35,733 bases of DNA from Sulfurovum sp. GTDB lineage: Bacteria; Campylobacterota; Campylobacteria; Campylobacterales; Sulfurovaceae. A model generated the notes under the pieces. It worked only from the letters and a program-made list of their open reading frames with translations, searched no databases and had not been told where the DNA came from. Numbering within the stretch: the first letter of the stretch is position 1; the number at the start of each line of letters is the position of its first letter. The DNA lies in NCBI GenBank assembly GCA_015493425.1, contig WGDG01000264.1, forward strand, positions 1 to 35,733. Direction: 5' to 3'. Below, one piece after another: positions 1-9,500 of this stretch. A program made the translations under genes and the position numbers.

Positions 1-62
1 AGGAGATACTGGAGATACTCCGTGCTTTGGAAGATGAGATTAATGCACTGGAAGGGGGATAG
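1..62 (+). CDS. C-terminal end of upstream gene, probably type I restriction specificity subunit (partial)
   Basis: An open frame enters from the left edge (codons in phase from base 3) and stops with TAG at 60-62. The last residues, EILEILRALEDEINALEGG, form a short amphipathic helix of the kind that ends many HsdS subunits. The stop lies one base before the GTG start proposed for hsdR, so the two genes are probably translationally coupled. The HsdS identity is inferred mainly from this position; only about 19 residues are visible. Confidence 0.45.
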   Translation, partial: EILEILRALEDEINALEGG

Positions 63-63
63 A

Positions 64-3000
64 GTGGAGAAGATCACCGAAAATGAGATAGAAGAATTTG
101 CCATAGAACTGTTAGAGCAGCAAGGATACACCTATGTCTACGCTCCGGACATTGCCCCTGACAGTGAAACACCCATGCGAACCTCTTTTGAGGAGGTACT
201 GCTCAAAGAGAAGACACTCTCCGCCCTCCAGAAGATCAACCCCACTCTTGACTATGACCTGATAGAAGAAGCCTATAAACAGATAGAACGCATCAAATCG
301 CCTGACCTTTTGGTGGATAATGAAACCTTTCATACGATGCTGACAGAGGGCATTACCGTAGAACGGCAGCAGGACGGTGTGGCCAGAGGAGAGATCGTCA
401 AGCTGGTGGATTCTGATGATGTGCAATCGAATGACTTCATGGTAATGAACCAGTTTACTGTTGTAGAAGACGGTGTGAACAAGCGACCGGACCTCATACT
501 CTTTGTGAACGGGTTGCCGTTGGTGGTCATAGAACTGAAAAACCCTGTCGATGAGAATGCGACCATCAAGTCCGCCTACAAGCAGATACAGACCTATAAA
601 AGCTCCATTCCTTCCCTCTTTACCTACAATGCCTTCTGTGTTATCTCTGACGGGCTGGAAGCCAAAGCCGGTACCATCTCGGCAGGCTGGACGCGCTTTA
701 TGGCGTGGAAGAGCAGCGACGGCAAGGGTGAAGCCTCCAAGCTTGTTTCCCAGGTGGAAACGCTCATTAAAGGGATGCTCAATCCTGTAACATTGCTCGA
801 TTTGGTACGCAGCTTCATTGTTTATGAAAAGAGTGCCAAAGAGGACAGCAAAACAGGACTGACGACTATAGAGACAGTGAAAAAGCTGGCTGCATACCAT
901 CAGTACTATGCCGTCAACAAAGCTGTAGCTTCTACACTTCGGGCAGTTGCTATGGATAACTATGAAGATAAAGTAGCCGAAGATCCTGTGGCGTATGGGC
1001 TTCCCAGTGTAGAGAACCAGCCCAAAGGAGACAGGAAAGCTGGGGTAGTGTGGCATACACAGGGGAGCGGAAAATCGCTTTCGATGGTATTTTATACTGG
1101 GAAGATCGTATTGGCACTGGACAACCCAACGGTACTGGTGATCACGGACAGAAACGATCTGGATGATCAGCTCTTCGATACCTTCGCCTCCTCACAAAGC
1201 CTGCTCAGGCAGACACCAGTACAGGCAGAAGACAGGGAACACCTGAAAACACTTTTGAAAGTGACTTCCGGCGGTGTGGTTTTTACCACCATTCAGAAGT
1301 TCCAGCCCGAAGAGGGGAATGTATATGATGTGCTTTCTGAGAGAAAGAACATCATTGTCATCGCAGATGAAGCGCATAGAACGCAGTACGGGTTTAAAGC
1401 CAAGACCGTAGATGAGAAAGATACCGAAGGGAATGTCGTTGGCAAAAAAATCGTCTATGGGTTTGCCAAGTATCTCAGAGATGCCCTGCCCAATGCCACC
1501 TATCTCGGATTTACCGGAACCCCCATAGAGAGTACCGATGTCAATACGCCTGCGGTGTTTGGAGATTATGTCGATATTTATGATATTTCACAGGCGGTGG
1601 AAGATGGTGCTACGGTCAAGATCTACTATGAGAGCAGGCTGGCGAAGATCAATCTAAGCGATGAAGGAAAGAAGCTTGTTAAAGAGCTAGATGATGAGCT
1701 TCGAGGTGACGACCTGAGTGAAACACAGAAAGCCAAAGCCAAATGGACACAGCTTGAAGCACTCATAGGGAGTGAAGACCGTATTCGAGAGGTCGCCAAA
1801 GATATTGTCACCCACTTTGAAGCCAGACAGGAGGTGTTCGAGGGTAAAGGGATGATCGTAGCGATGAGCAGACGGATTGCGGCGAAGCTGTATGAGGAGA
1901 TTATCAAGATTAGACCTCAGTGGCACAGTGACGATCTGGACAAGGGAGCCATTAAGGTAGTGATGACTGCCAGTTCCAGTGACGGACCAGAGATCGCCAG
2001 ACACCATACAACCAAGCAGCAGAGACGGGAACTTGCCAATCGCATGAAAGACCCTACTGATGAACTGAAATTGGTCATCGTGCGTGATATGTGGCTGACA
2101 GGTTTCGATGCACCTTCATTGCATACACTCTATATAGACAAACCAATGCAGGGTCATAACCTGATGCAGGCGATCGCAAGGGTCAACAGGGTTTACAAGG
2201 ATAAGCCGGGAGGTTTGGTGGTGGACTACCTGGGAATTGCCAGTGACCTAAAAAAAGCACTGTCGTTCTACAGTGACAGCGGAGGCAGGGGAGACCCGGC
2301 ATTGGCACAGGAACAGGCTGTAGCACTTATGTTGGAAAAACTGGAAGTGGTCTCGCAGATGTTTCATGGATTTGCCTATGAAGAATACTTTGAGGCAGAT
2401 ACCAGAAGGAAGCTCTCCATCATTCTTGAAGCGGAAGAGCATATATTGGGACTGGAAGACGGTAAGAAACGCTATATCGATGAAGTGACGGCACTCTCTC
2501 AGGCATTTGCCATTGCCGTGCCGCATGAAGAGGCGATGGATGTCAAAGATGAAGTCTCCTTCTTTCAGGCAGTCAAAGCCAGACTGGTGAAGTTTGACAG
2601 TACCGGCAGCGGAAAGAGCGACGAGGAGATGGAGACGACCATCCGGCAGGTCATAGACAAAGCACTGGTGACCGAACAGGTAATAGACATCTTCGACGCA
2701 TCGGGGATCAAAAAACCGGACATCTCCATTCTCTCCGAAGAGTTCCTCTTGGAAGTGCAGGGGATGAAACATAAGAACATCGCCATGGAAGTCCTCAAAA
2801 AGCTGCTCAATGACGAGATAAAGACCCGCGCCAAAAAGAACATCGTACAGAGCAAGACACTGATGGAGATGCTGGAAAACTCCATTCAGAAGTACCATAA
2901 CAAGATCATTACCGCAGCAGAAGTGATTGAGGAGTTGATACAGCTTAGTAAGGAAATTCACAAGATGGATGAAGAGCCCAAAGAGATGGGATTAACCGAC

Positions 3001-3276
3001 TTTGAGTATGCATTCTATACCGCAGTATCCGACAATGAAAGTGCGAAAGAGGTTATGCAAAAAGAGGTGCTACGTGACTTGGCTGTTGTATTGACTGAAA
3101 GAGTGAAGGCTAACGCCTCAATTGACTGGACGATCAAGGAAAGTGTTAGGGCAAAACTAAAGGTAATCGTCAAGCGAACATTGCGACAGTTTGGGTACCC
3201 ACCCGATATGCAGAAACTGGCAACCGAAACCATACTTAAGCAGGCGGAGATGATAGCGAGTGAGTTGGCGGCATAG
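64..3276 (+). CDS. hsdR: Type I restriction-modification system endonuclease/translocase subunit R
   Basis: This is the motor and nuclease subunit of a type I restriction enzyme. It translocates DNA with ATP and cuts unmodified DNA when complexed with HsdM and HsdS. I chose GTG at 64, which gives 1070 residues, because a strong GGGGG ribosome site lies just upstream and the preceding gene ends at 62; an in-frame GTG at 22 would overlap that gene. Near the N-terminus is the PD-(D/E)xK nuclease core (D143, then E157-L-K159). The SF2 helicase motor follows: Walker A GSGKS at 334-338, DEAH at 435-438, a GFTGTP motif III, and late motifs TGFDAPSLHTLYIDKP and QAIARVNR. The helical C-terminal region is complete. 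Length is normal for HsdR and there is no sign of decay. The hsdM gene is not in the window and should lie upstream. Confidence 0.95.
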   Translation: MEKITENEIEEFAIELLEQQGYTYVYAPDIAPDSETPMRTSFEEVLLKEKTLSALQKINPTLDYDLIEEAYKQIERIKSPDLLVDNETFHTMLTEGITVERQQDGVARGEIVKLVDSDDVQSNDFMVMNQFTVVEDGVNKRPDLILFVNGLPLVVIELKNPVDENATIKSAYKQIQTYKSSIPSLFTYNAFCVISDGLEAKAGTISAGWTRFMAWKSSDGKGEASKLVSQVETLIKGMLNPVTLLDLVRSFIVYEKSAKEDSKTGLTTIETVKKLAAYHQYYAVNKAVASTLRAVAMDNYEDKVAEDPVAYGLPSVENQPKGDRKAGVVWHTQGSGKSLSMVFYTGKIVLALDNPTVLVITDRNDLDDQLFDTFASSQSLLRQTPVQAEDREHLKTLLKVTSGGVVFTTIQKFQPEEGNVYDVLSERKNIIVIADEAHRTQYGFKAKTVDEKDTEGNVVGKKIVYGFAKYLRDALPNATYLGFTGTPIESTDVNTPAVFGDYVDIYDISQAVEDGATVKIYYESRLAKINLSDEGKKLVKELDDELRGDDLSETQKAKAKWTQLEALIGSEDRIREVAKDIVTHFEARQEVFEGKGMIVAMSRRIAAKLYEEIIKIRPQWHSDDLDKGAIKVVMTASSSDGPEIARHHTTKQQRRELANRMKDPTDELKLVIVRDMWLTGFDAPSLHTLYIDKPMQGHNLMQAIARVNRVYKDKPGGLVVDYLGIASDLKKALSFYSDSGGRGDPALAQEQAVALMLEKLEVVSQMFHGFAYEEYFEADTRRKLSIILEAEEHILGLEDGKKRYIDEVTALSQAFAIAVPHEEAMDVKDEVSFFQAVKARLVKFDSTGSGKSDEEMETTIRQVIDKALVTEQVIDIFDASGIKKPDISILSEEFLLEVQGMKHKNIAMEVLKKLLNDEIKTRAKKNIVQSKTLMEMLENSIQKYHNKIITAAEVIEELIQLSKEIHKMDEEPKEMGLTDFEYAFYTAVSDNESAKEVMQKEVLRDLAVVLTERVKANASIDWTIKESVRAKLKVIVKRTLRQFGYPPDMQKLATETILKQAEMIASELAA

Positions 3277-3389
3277 AGGTTTTGTGTATCAGGGGTAAAG
3301 AGTAATATCAGATATATTTTGGTATCATTTAAGAAATTATTAAAAAAAGGGTGCGAAGTTGCAACATAGTACCCTTTAATGGATACCTT

Positions 3390-5702
3390 ATGAAACGAAA
3401 AGCCACTTTCTTTCCAAAACCGCCCAAAAAAAATTCCTCCGACCACAATTCTAGAAAAGAGATACCCAAATATCTTATCGAGACAGACCCCAATTTTTCA
3501 GGTAATTATTATGAGAGGATAGCTCCATATTTAAACGATGAACAGTTTAAGGAGTTGGCTAAAAAAGTCTATAACGAAAAATTTATTGAAAGGACAGGCC
3601 AAAATCAAAAGATGCAAAAAAAGCAGGTTGAAGCACTACTAAAAGAAGTAGTTATTAGTACTGAAGAACATCATGGGAAAGAAGATATTCTTGAACTGTT
3701 CGATATGTTGAAAAAGGAAAAAGCTGAAGAAAATCATCATCAAAAGTCGATGTCGGAGAATTTGTTGAAACCATATGTTTCTCCTGCGGAATATAAATTA
3801 CCAAAAAAATTGAAAATTAAACGCAAGCCAAAAAAAGAAAACTTGGATGAGACGGGTTATCATATCCTGGAACTGGCTGGACATTATGACGAAGGTCATT
3901 TTGTGAGAACAGGCAAGTGGGAAGGATTGAGTTATTATCCGTCTCGGGATATCATGTTGAAAGATGATGGAAAGTGGTACATAAAAAGCAATGAGTTAAG
4001 TGAACGAACAGATGAAGATGTTTTTGATGTGTTGGCTGATATGTCTGAATTTGAAAAGGTTTTTAATTATCATTGGCATGTCAAATATACCGATTTTAAT
4101 ATCGAAACAGGGCTGACAGCACGTTTTTCAAAGCGGGAGATCTCCGGTGAGGGTAGGCTAAAAAAGGTTGCAAAATATCTAGGACTACGGTATGTACCGG
4201 AAGAAAAAATACCCTTGGCACAAGGTGTTAAATCGATAAAAGAGCAGCATCATATCGATAGACAAAACAAATATAGACAGCTAATGATGAAATTTAAGCA
4301 TATAGAACAGCAGCAACAAAAAGATGCAAAAATAGAGAGCGTGGAGCAACATTTGGCGAAGCAAGTTACCCGTAAACATGAAGAACAAAGAAATTCATTT
4401 TACCTACAGGGAAATCTTACAGCTTTGTATCAAGAGATATTAGAATTGAAGATGACACTGCAAGATACGGAAGAGAAGTTGAATTCGCGAGAGAATCGGG
4501 TTAAGGAATTGGAAGATCAGGTTGTAAAAAAAGAGGCCAAAGTTACCGAGCTTGCATCAAAAGTGAATGAATTGGAGAAAAAATATAATCAAGAAGTTCA
4601 ACTAAGAAAAACAAAAGAAAACGGCCTTGCCAGGGAGAAAGATGCCGTTAAGGTGCTAACAAGTGAGTTAGCTTCAAAAACAGAACAACTAAATAAGGTA
4701 AACAGTAAAAAAATAAATGTAGAAAAAGAGCTCAGTACCACTAAGAAGACATTGAAGGAAAAAGAGAAAAAAAATAAAGAGCTTAAAGAAAGAGTTGAAC
4801 AACTGAAAGAGCTTGCGTATAGCGATCGAGACGGGTATAGAAATGGAGAGAAAACAGGTAGGAAGTTGACATATAAGCACTTGTATGAATTTAGAGAACA
4901 AAATATTAAAACCCTGAAAGATCAAATCAAGGAAAAAGAAGATGAGATTGCTGGTTTTGGGGCAAAAGTAGAAGAGTTAGAGACAAAGAAAAACCAGGAA
5001 GTTCAAAACAGTACTGAAAAAGAAAAGGAACTTGCAAAGGAGAAGGATGCCTTTAGTGAGATTAAGAGTAAGTTTGACTCACTAACAGAGCAATTTAATG
5101 AGTTAACTAGTGAAAAACTAAATTTAGAAGAAGGGCTCATCAGTGCCAATCGATCATTAAAAAGTGAAGAGAAAGAAAATGAAAACCTTAAAAAGGAAAT
5201 TGATAAACTGAGTGGACTTGTATATAGTGACCGTGATATATATCGAAATGGGGAGAAAACAGATAAAAAATTTACATATAAGCGCTTGTTTGAACTAAGA
5301 GATGAAAAACTACGTTTGTCTCAGAGTACTGTTGAAACGTATGATAATGAGAACAAAAAATTGCAAGAAGATATTACCCAGAGAGATTTAGAAATTGAAT
5401 GGCTTAGCGAACAACTTTTATTATTAAAGGAAAGTATACCTGAGTTGGATGAGCCTGAACTATTTATTGATGGGGAAGAATCTTATGCCAATATAGAGCT
5501 TGAAGCAAAGAAAAAAGAAAATGAAAATCTCACAGAAGTGATTTATAAGATGAGGGATTATGATATACCGAAGAGTGCTCTTGAAGGAGATATAGAAAAT
5601 ATTGTAAAAACAGTTAAGGAGGGGATATGGAGAAAACGAATCCAACCTCAAAAAAATACAGCTAGTTACAAGAGTAGTGGTGGTTTCAAACCTGGCAGAT
5701 AA
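3390..5702 (+). CDS. Large coiled-coil protein with relaxase-like HxH motif and internal 135-residue duplication
   Basis: A 770-residue hydrophilic protein if read from ATG 3390; a GTG at 3351 would add 13 residues, and neither start has a convincing ribosome site. The first 290 residues look globular and basic. They include H228-W-H230 followed by VKYTDFNIETGLTARFSK and a helix ending KYLGL, which resembles the metal-binding HxH strand of MobV/Pre-type HUH relaxases. Residues from about 290 to 740 are mostly Lys/Glu-rich heptads predicted to form coiled coil. Two stretches starting near residues 371 and 506 repeat with an exact 135-residue offset, each containing SDRDxYRNGEKT (S478 and S613). 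There is no signal peptide or membrane segment. The gene lies 113 bp after hsdR and is much more AT-rich than its neighbours, suggesting acquisition by transfer. A mobilisation or plasmid recombination role is inference; a structural or defence role is also possible. Confidence 0.6.
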   Translation: MKRKATFFPKPPKKNSSDHNSRKEIPKYLIETDPNFSGNYYERIAPYLNDEQFKELAKKVYNEKFIERTGQNQKMQKKQVEALLKEVVISTEEHHGKEDILELFDMLKKEKAEENHHQKSMSENLLKPYVSPAEYKLPKKLKIKRKPKKENLDETGYHILELAGHYDEGHFVRTGKWEGLSYYPSRDIMLKDDGKWYIKSNELSERTDEDVFDVLADMSEFEKVFNYHWHVKYTDFNIETGLTARFSKREISGEGRLKKVAKYLGLRYVPEEKIPLAQGVKSIKEQHHIDRQNKYRQLMMKFKHIEQQQQKDAKIESVEQHLAKQVTRKHEEQRNSFYLQGNLTALYQEILELKMTLQDTEEKLNSRENRVKELEDQVVKKEAKVTELASKVNELEKKYNQEVQLRKTKENGLAREKDAVKVLTSELASKTEQLNKVNSKKINVEKELSTTKKTLKEKEKKNKELKERVEQLKELAYSDRDGYRNGEKTGRKLTYKHLYEFREQNIKTLKDQIKEKEDEIAGFGAKVEELETKKNQEVQNSTEKEKELAKEKDAFSEIKSKFDSLTEQFNELTSEKLNLEEGLISANRSLKSEEKENENLKKEIDKLSGLVYSDRDIYRNGEKTDKKFTYKRLFELRDEKLRLSQSTVETYDNENKKLQEDITQRDLEIEWLSEQLLLLKESIPELDEPELFIDGEESYANIELEAKKKENENLTEVIYKMRDYDIPKSALEGDIENIVKTVKEGIWRKRIQPQKNTASYKSSGGFKPGR
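4500..5309 (+). repeat. Tandem in-frame duplication, two units of 405 bp
   Basis: Unit 1 is about 4500-4904 and unit 2 about 4905-5309, inside the coiled-coil gene. The translated units align without gaps at a 135-residue offset. They share KNQEVQ-like, LTEQ-like and SDRDxYRNGEKT segments, the last encoded at 4821 and 5226. The nucleotide copies have diverged substantially, so the duplication is old and the protein seems to have been kept under selection afterwards. Confidence 0.75.
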
Positions 5703-5967
5703 TATTTTAATAGAATAAACATTATGTTAATCAAAATATATATTTACAACACAATACTATATTATATTATGAAAAATATTTAAATTTTGATGTTTTAAAT
5801 ACAGTATCTATTCTTGCACTAAAAAAGAGGTATATTTTGATGGTGTATTATGTTATGAATTATTTTTAGGTGCTAAAATCTATTTAAAATTATACAAAAG
5901 TAGATTTATATTTAAAACAAGAACAAAATCTGTTATAAATACATAAAAGTATAATTTTGAGGTAATT
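5703..5967. other. AT-rich intergenic spacer
   Basis: Very AT-rich non-coding stretch between the coiled-coil gene and the HTH gene. It contains a short inverted repeat, AAATCTA (near 5877) with TAGATTT (near 5900), and several TATAAT-like elements, of which TATAAA near 5934 is best placed as a -10 for the HTH gene. No ORF with a ribosome site was seen. Confidence 0.4.
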
Positions 5968-6234
5968 ATGTCAAAGGGCAAACAGGTAAAACCATTACCG
6001 ACTCCAGATCTTAGCCAACAGCTGTCATTGAAGTTGATCGGTGAAGTGATAAAGGCAAGAAGAACACAGCAGATGCTGGACATGAAAACTGCTGCAATGC
6101 TTTGCAATGTTTCCATCGTCACCCTAAACAAGATAGAAAACGGCTCTCCAGGTATACGTATGGATTCTGTTCTTAAAGTAATGTCAGCACTCGGTATCCA
6201 TATACACATCGAGTCATGGGAGAGTGATGTTTGA
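5968..6234 (+). CDS. XRE-family helix-turn-helix regulator, HipB-like antitoxin
   Basis: An 88-residue DNA-binding protein. A Cro/C1-type helix-turn-helix spans about residues 25-80: IGEVIKARRTQQMLDMKTAA, then VSIVTLNKIENGSPGIRMDSVLKVMSALG, the usual XRE pattern ending in a KVMSALGI helix. ATG 5968 is preceded by GAGG at 5960-5963. Length and sequence match HipB-type antitoxins, which repress their own operon and neutralise the HipA kinase. The next reading frame overlaps the stop codon but is only 25 codons long, so the usual partner is missing. As an orphan it may still repress its own promoter. Confidence 0.8.
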   Translation: MSKGKQVKPLPTPDLSQQLSLKLIGEVIKARRTQQMLDMKTAAMLCNVSIVTLNKIENGSPGIRMDSVLKVMSALGIHIHIESWESDV

Positions 6235-6305
6235 AAAGATTAGAAGTCAATTTAAATGAGTTTCACGTCAGGACATTGTGTGTTGATTTCAAAGAGAATC
6301 AATAA
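6231..6305 (+). pseudogene. HipA-like toxin N-terminal remnant (25 codons)
   Basis: A TTG at 6231 overlaps the end of the HTH gene in the coupled arrangement typical of hipBA. It reads LKRLEVNLNEFHVRTLCVDF, then KENQ and a TAA at 6303-6305. This resembles the first beta strands of HipA-family N-terminal domains. Nothing homologous follows in any frame, so the kinase has been deleted or replaced rather than frameshifted. The HipA assignment relies on the position as well as on this short similarity. Confidence 0.5.
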
Positions 6306-6365
6306 AGCGTTTTTGAAAAAATTTACTACCCGAAGACAAAGGTCTCGATGTAAATTGAATTAAAT

Positions 6366-6388
6366 ATTTCGGGAAAAATTGTAGAGTG
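6366..6388 (+). repeat. Dispersed 23-bp repeat, copy 1
   Basis: A 23-bp sequence starting ATTTCGGGA and ending TTGTAGAGTG. It recurs at 31247-31269 with one difference (A to G at position 10). This copy lies just after the hipA-like remnant; the other lies beside the decayed AbiEii gene. Read in frame, both copies give F-R-E-K-L-stop and the single difference is synonymous, so the repeat may be the last codons of a lost protein. Confidence 0.55.
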
Positions 6389-6420
6389 AGTGAAAGGACT
6401 ACACCCTTCTGGGACAACAA

Positions 6421-6492
6421 TAAGAGGCAATCTGCAAACAAAAAAACATATGGTCAGTTTTTCATATTTGTTCATTCTCGTCTTGCCTCTTA
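6421..6492. repeat. 10-bp inverted repeat flanking 52 bp
   Basis: TAAGAGGCAA at 6421-6430 and its exact complement TTGCCTCTTA at 6483-6492. It lies downstream of the metal-efflux operon end (minus strand) and beyond the hipA remnant. It could be the ends of a small inserted or deleted element, or a long-range hairpin. The loop is too large for a classic terminator. Confidence 0.35.
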
Positions 6493-6535
6493 AAAATTCA
6501 AGGGGCAGTTCTGATCCTGCATTATCAGCACAAGA

Positions 6536-9500
6536 TCATCCCTTTCCGTCTTTCTTTTGAGAAAAGTGCAAATATAGAATCGGCAGGACGATCAGTGTCA
6601 GCAGCGTAGAGGAGATAAGTCCACTTATCACTACGATCGCCAGCGGCCGCTGGATCTCCGAGCCCGGACCTGTAGCGAAAAGCAGAGGCAGGAGGCCCAA
6701 TGCCGCGATCAGTGCTGTCATCAGTACGGGGCGTAGACGCTTGATGGAGCCTTCGACGACTGCCTCCCTGAGATCGGAACCGTTTTTCACCAGGTAGTTG
6801 AAGTAGTTGACCAGTACGACTCCGTTCAAAACGGCAATACCAAGAAGGGCGATGAAGCCTACCGAAGCCGGTACTGAGAGATACTCCCCACTGAAATAGA
6901 GCCCGATAAATCCTCCAATAAGTGCCAATGGTACATTGATAAGCACAATCATCGCCTGTCTGAGGGAACTGAAAGAGATAAAGAGCAGTATGAAAATTAG
7001 AAAAAGAGCTAACGGTACGATGATTGCCAGTCTGGATGCAGCCCGCTGCTGGTTTTTGAACTCACCGCCGTATTCGACATAGTAACCCGGAGGCATCTTG
7101 ATATCCTGCACTACTCGTTTTTGAACTTCTTCGACAAAACTGACAAGGTCTCGCCCCTCGACATTGGACTGCACGATGGTCTTTCTGTAACCGTGTTCAT
7201 GCTCGATCTGCACAGGACCTGAACTGGAGACAAATTTTACGAAGTTGCTCAGAGGGATTGCCTTGCCTTCCGCAATAGGGTAGTAGAGGTTGCGTATCTT
7301 ATCCAAAGAGTTACGCAGATCCTTCTTTCCCTTGATCGTAAGTGGAATACGTCGCATCCCTTCCTGAATGATCCCCACATCCACACCGGTAAGCATCGAT
7401 TTAAGGAAACTGTTGAGTGCCTCTTGACTAATACCGTAGTAAGCCATCGTTTTTTTGTCAAACTCCAACTCGAAGTACTCGACACCCTCATTGGCTTTTT
7501 TGTAGACATCAACATTTCCCGGGATTTTTTCGAGAAGTGATTTGATCTTCACAGCAATCTCTTCAAGCTTCTTATTGTCATTTCCGAATATCGCAATAGC
7601 AAGGTCACCTCTTACACCTGTCAACATTTCAGACACACGCATCTCAATGGGTTGGGTGAAGCTGTATTCGATCCCGACAAACTCATCGAGTACTTTCCGT
7701 ATCTCATTGATAACAAATTCTTTGGAAGGTATACGCCACTCTTCTTTGGGTTTAAGTACCAAAAAGGTATCGGTATCGTTCAGCCCCATAGGGTCAAGTC
7801 CGAGCTCGTCACTTCCGGTTCTTGCAATAATCTCTTTGATCTCGGGAACATGAGTAAGCAGCTTTTTTTGCACCTTCAAGTTCAAAGCAAGACTCTCTCT
7901 GAGTGAAATGGAAGGAAGCATCTCCACACCGATAATAATGCTCCCCTCATCCATTGTCGGCATAAAGGTCTTTCCGGTTTTATCGGCAAATACCAATGAA
8001 ATGCCAAAGAGTACCAAAACCGCTGCGATGGTTACTTTTGCATGCTTAATGGCAGAGTTGAGTATGGGACGATATTCCTTGACAATCATTCTAACAATAG
8101 GTGACTCTTTGTCCGGACGCTTTTTGAGAATAAACGAACTGAGCACGGGAATAAGTGTGAGTGCCAGTATCAGTGAACTGAAAAGTGCAAAGATGATACT
8201 CAGTGCCACCGGCTTAAAGAGTTTCCCCTCCAGCCCTTCCAGGGTCAGCAGCGGCATAAATACAATGATGATGATCAGTACACCCGTAATGATAGAGGGT
8301 GCCATCTCCACTGTAGCTTCATAGATAATATGCAGCTTGCTCTGGCGTTTTCGCTTGGAGTTGCCAAGCTCCGCCGTAATATGTTCCACAACGACCACGG
8401 CTGAATCCACCAGCATACCGATTGCAATGGCAAGTCCTCCTAGACTCATCAAGTTCGCAGTCAAACCGAAGTACTGCATGGCGATAAAACTCATCAAAAG
8501 GGCAAAGGGCAAAATGAGTGCGACGCTAACCGCCGATGCCAGGTTGCCCAGCATCAGAAGCAGAATAACCATAATGAGGATGATCGCTTCGTAAAGTGCT
8601 TTCTTCACTGTATCGGTAGCAAGGTTAACTAGATCGGAGCGATCATAAAATATATTTATTTTCGTACCGTTTGGCAGCATCTTTTCGATACGGGAAAGTT
8701 CCGCTTTGACGGCGTTGAGAACCAACTCGGTGTTGATACCTTTGAGGCCCAGCACTAGTCCTTCGACCGCTTCACCTTCACCGTTCTTGCTGACAAACCC
8801 CGATCGTGTCAAGTGTCCAAAATGCACCGTCGCCACATCTGCAATCGTTACGACACGGGAATCTATCTTCTTGACCGGAAGCGTTTTAATGTCATAAATA
8901 TTTTTCAGTCTGCCGACACTACGTATCAGAATACTCTCTACCCCCTGTGATACCCGTCCCGCACCGTCATTTCGGTTGTTCTTCTCAAGCGTCAGAAGAA
9001 TATCATCAAGTGTCACGCCCATAGCACGCATTCTGTCCAGATCTGGCACCACTTCATACGTCTTGACCTTTCCGCCAAGTGCATTAACCTCTGCAACACC
9101 GCTGATTGCCCTCAGTTTCGGAGCGATGACCCAGTCAAGGAGTGTACGTTTTGCTTCCAGACCCAGTGCATCCGACTCTATCGTAAACATCAATATATCA
9201 CTAAGCGGCGTAGAGATCGGTGCCAATCCGCCGCTGATATCAGCCGGCAGTTCATCTTTGACCTCTCCCAGACGCTCACTCACCTGCTGTCTTGCCCAGT
9301 AGATGTCGGTACCATCCTCAAAATCGATCGTAACATCACACAGACCGTATTTGGTGGTCGAACGCATCATGGTCTCGTGGGGAATACCCACCATCTTCAT
9401 CTCAATAGGCGTAGTAATACGTGACTCGACCTCGGCAGGTGTCATCCCGCTGGATTTCATAATAATCTTCACCTGTGTCGGAGAGATATCGGGAAAAGCA

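Noticed and set aside
112-1056. 314-codon minus-strand frame opposite hsdR
   Set aside because: It is antisense to the nuclease and linker region of a well-supported gene, is Cys/His/Phe-rich without any domain, and has no ribosome site. It is a codon-bias shadow.
2248-2961. 237-codon minus-strand frame opposite the end of hsdR
   Set aside because: Antisense to an intact helicase C-terminal region, with no recognisable motif and a composition typical of shadow frames.
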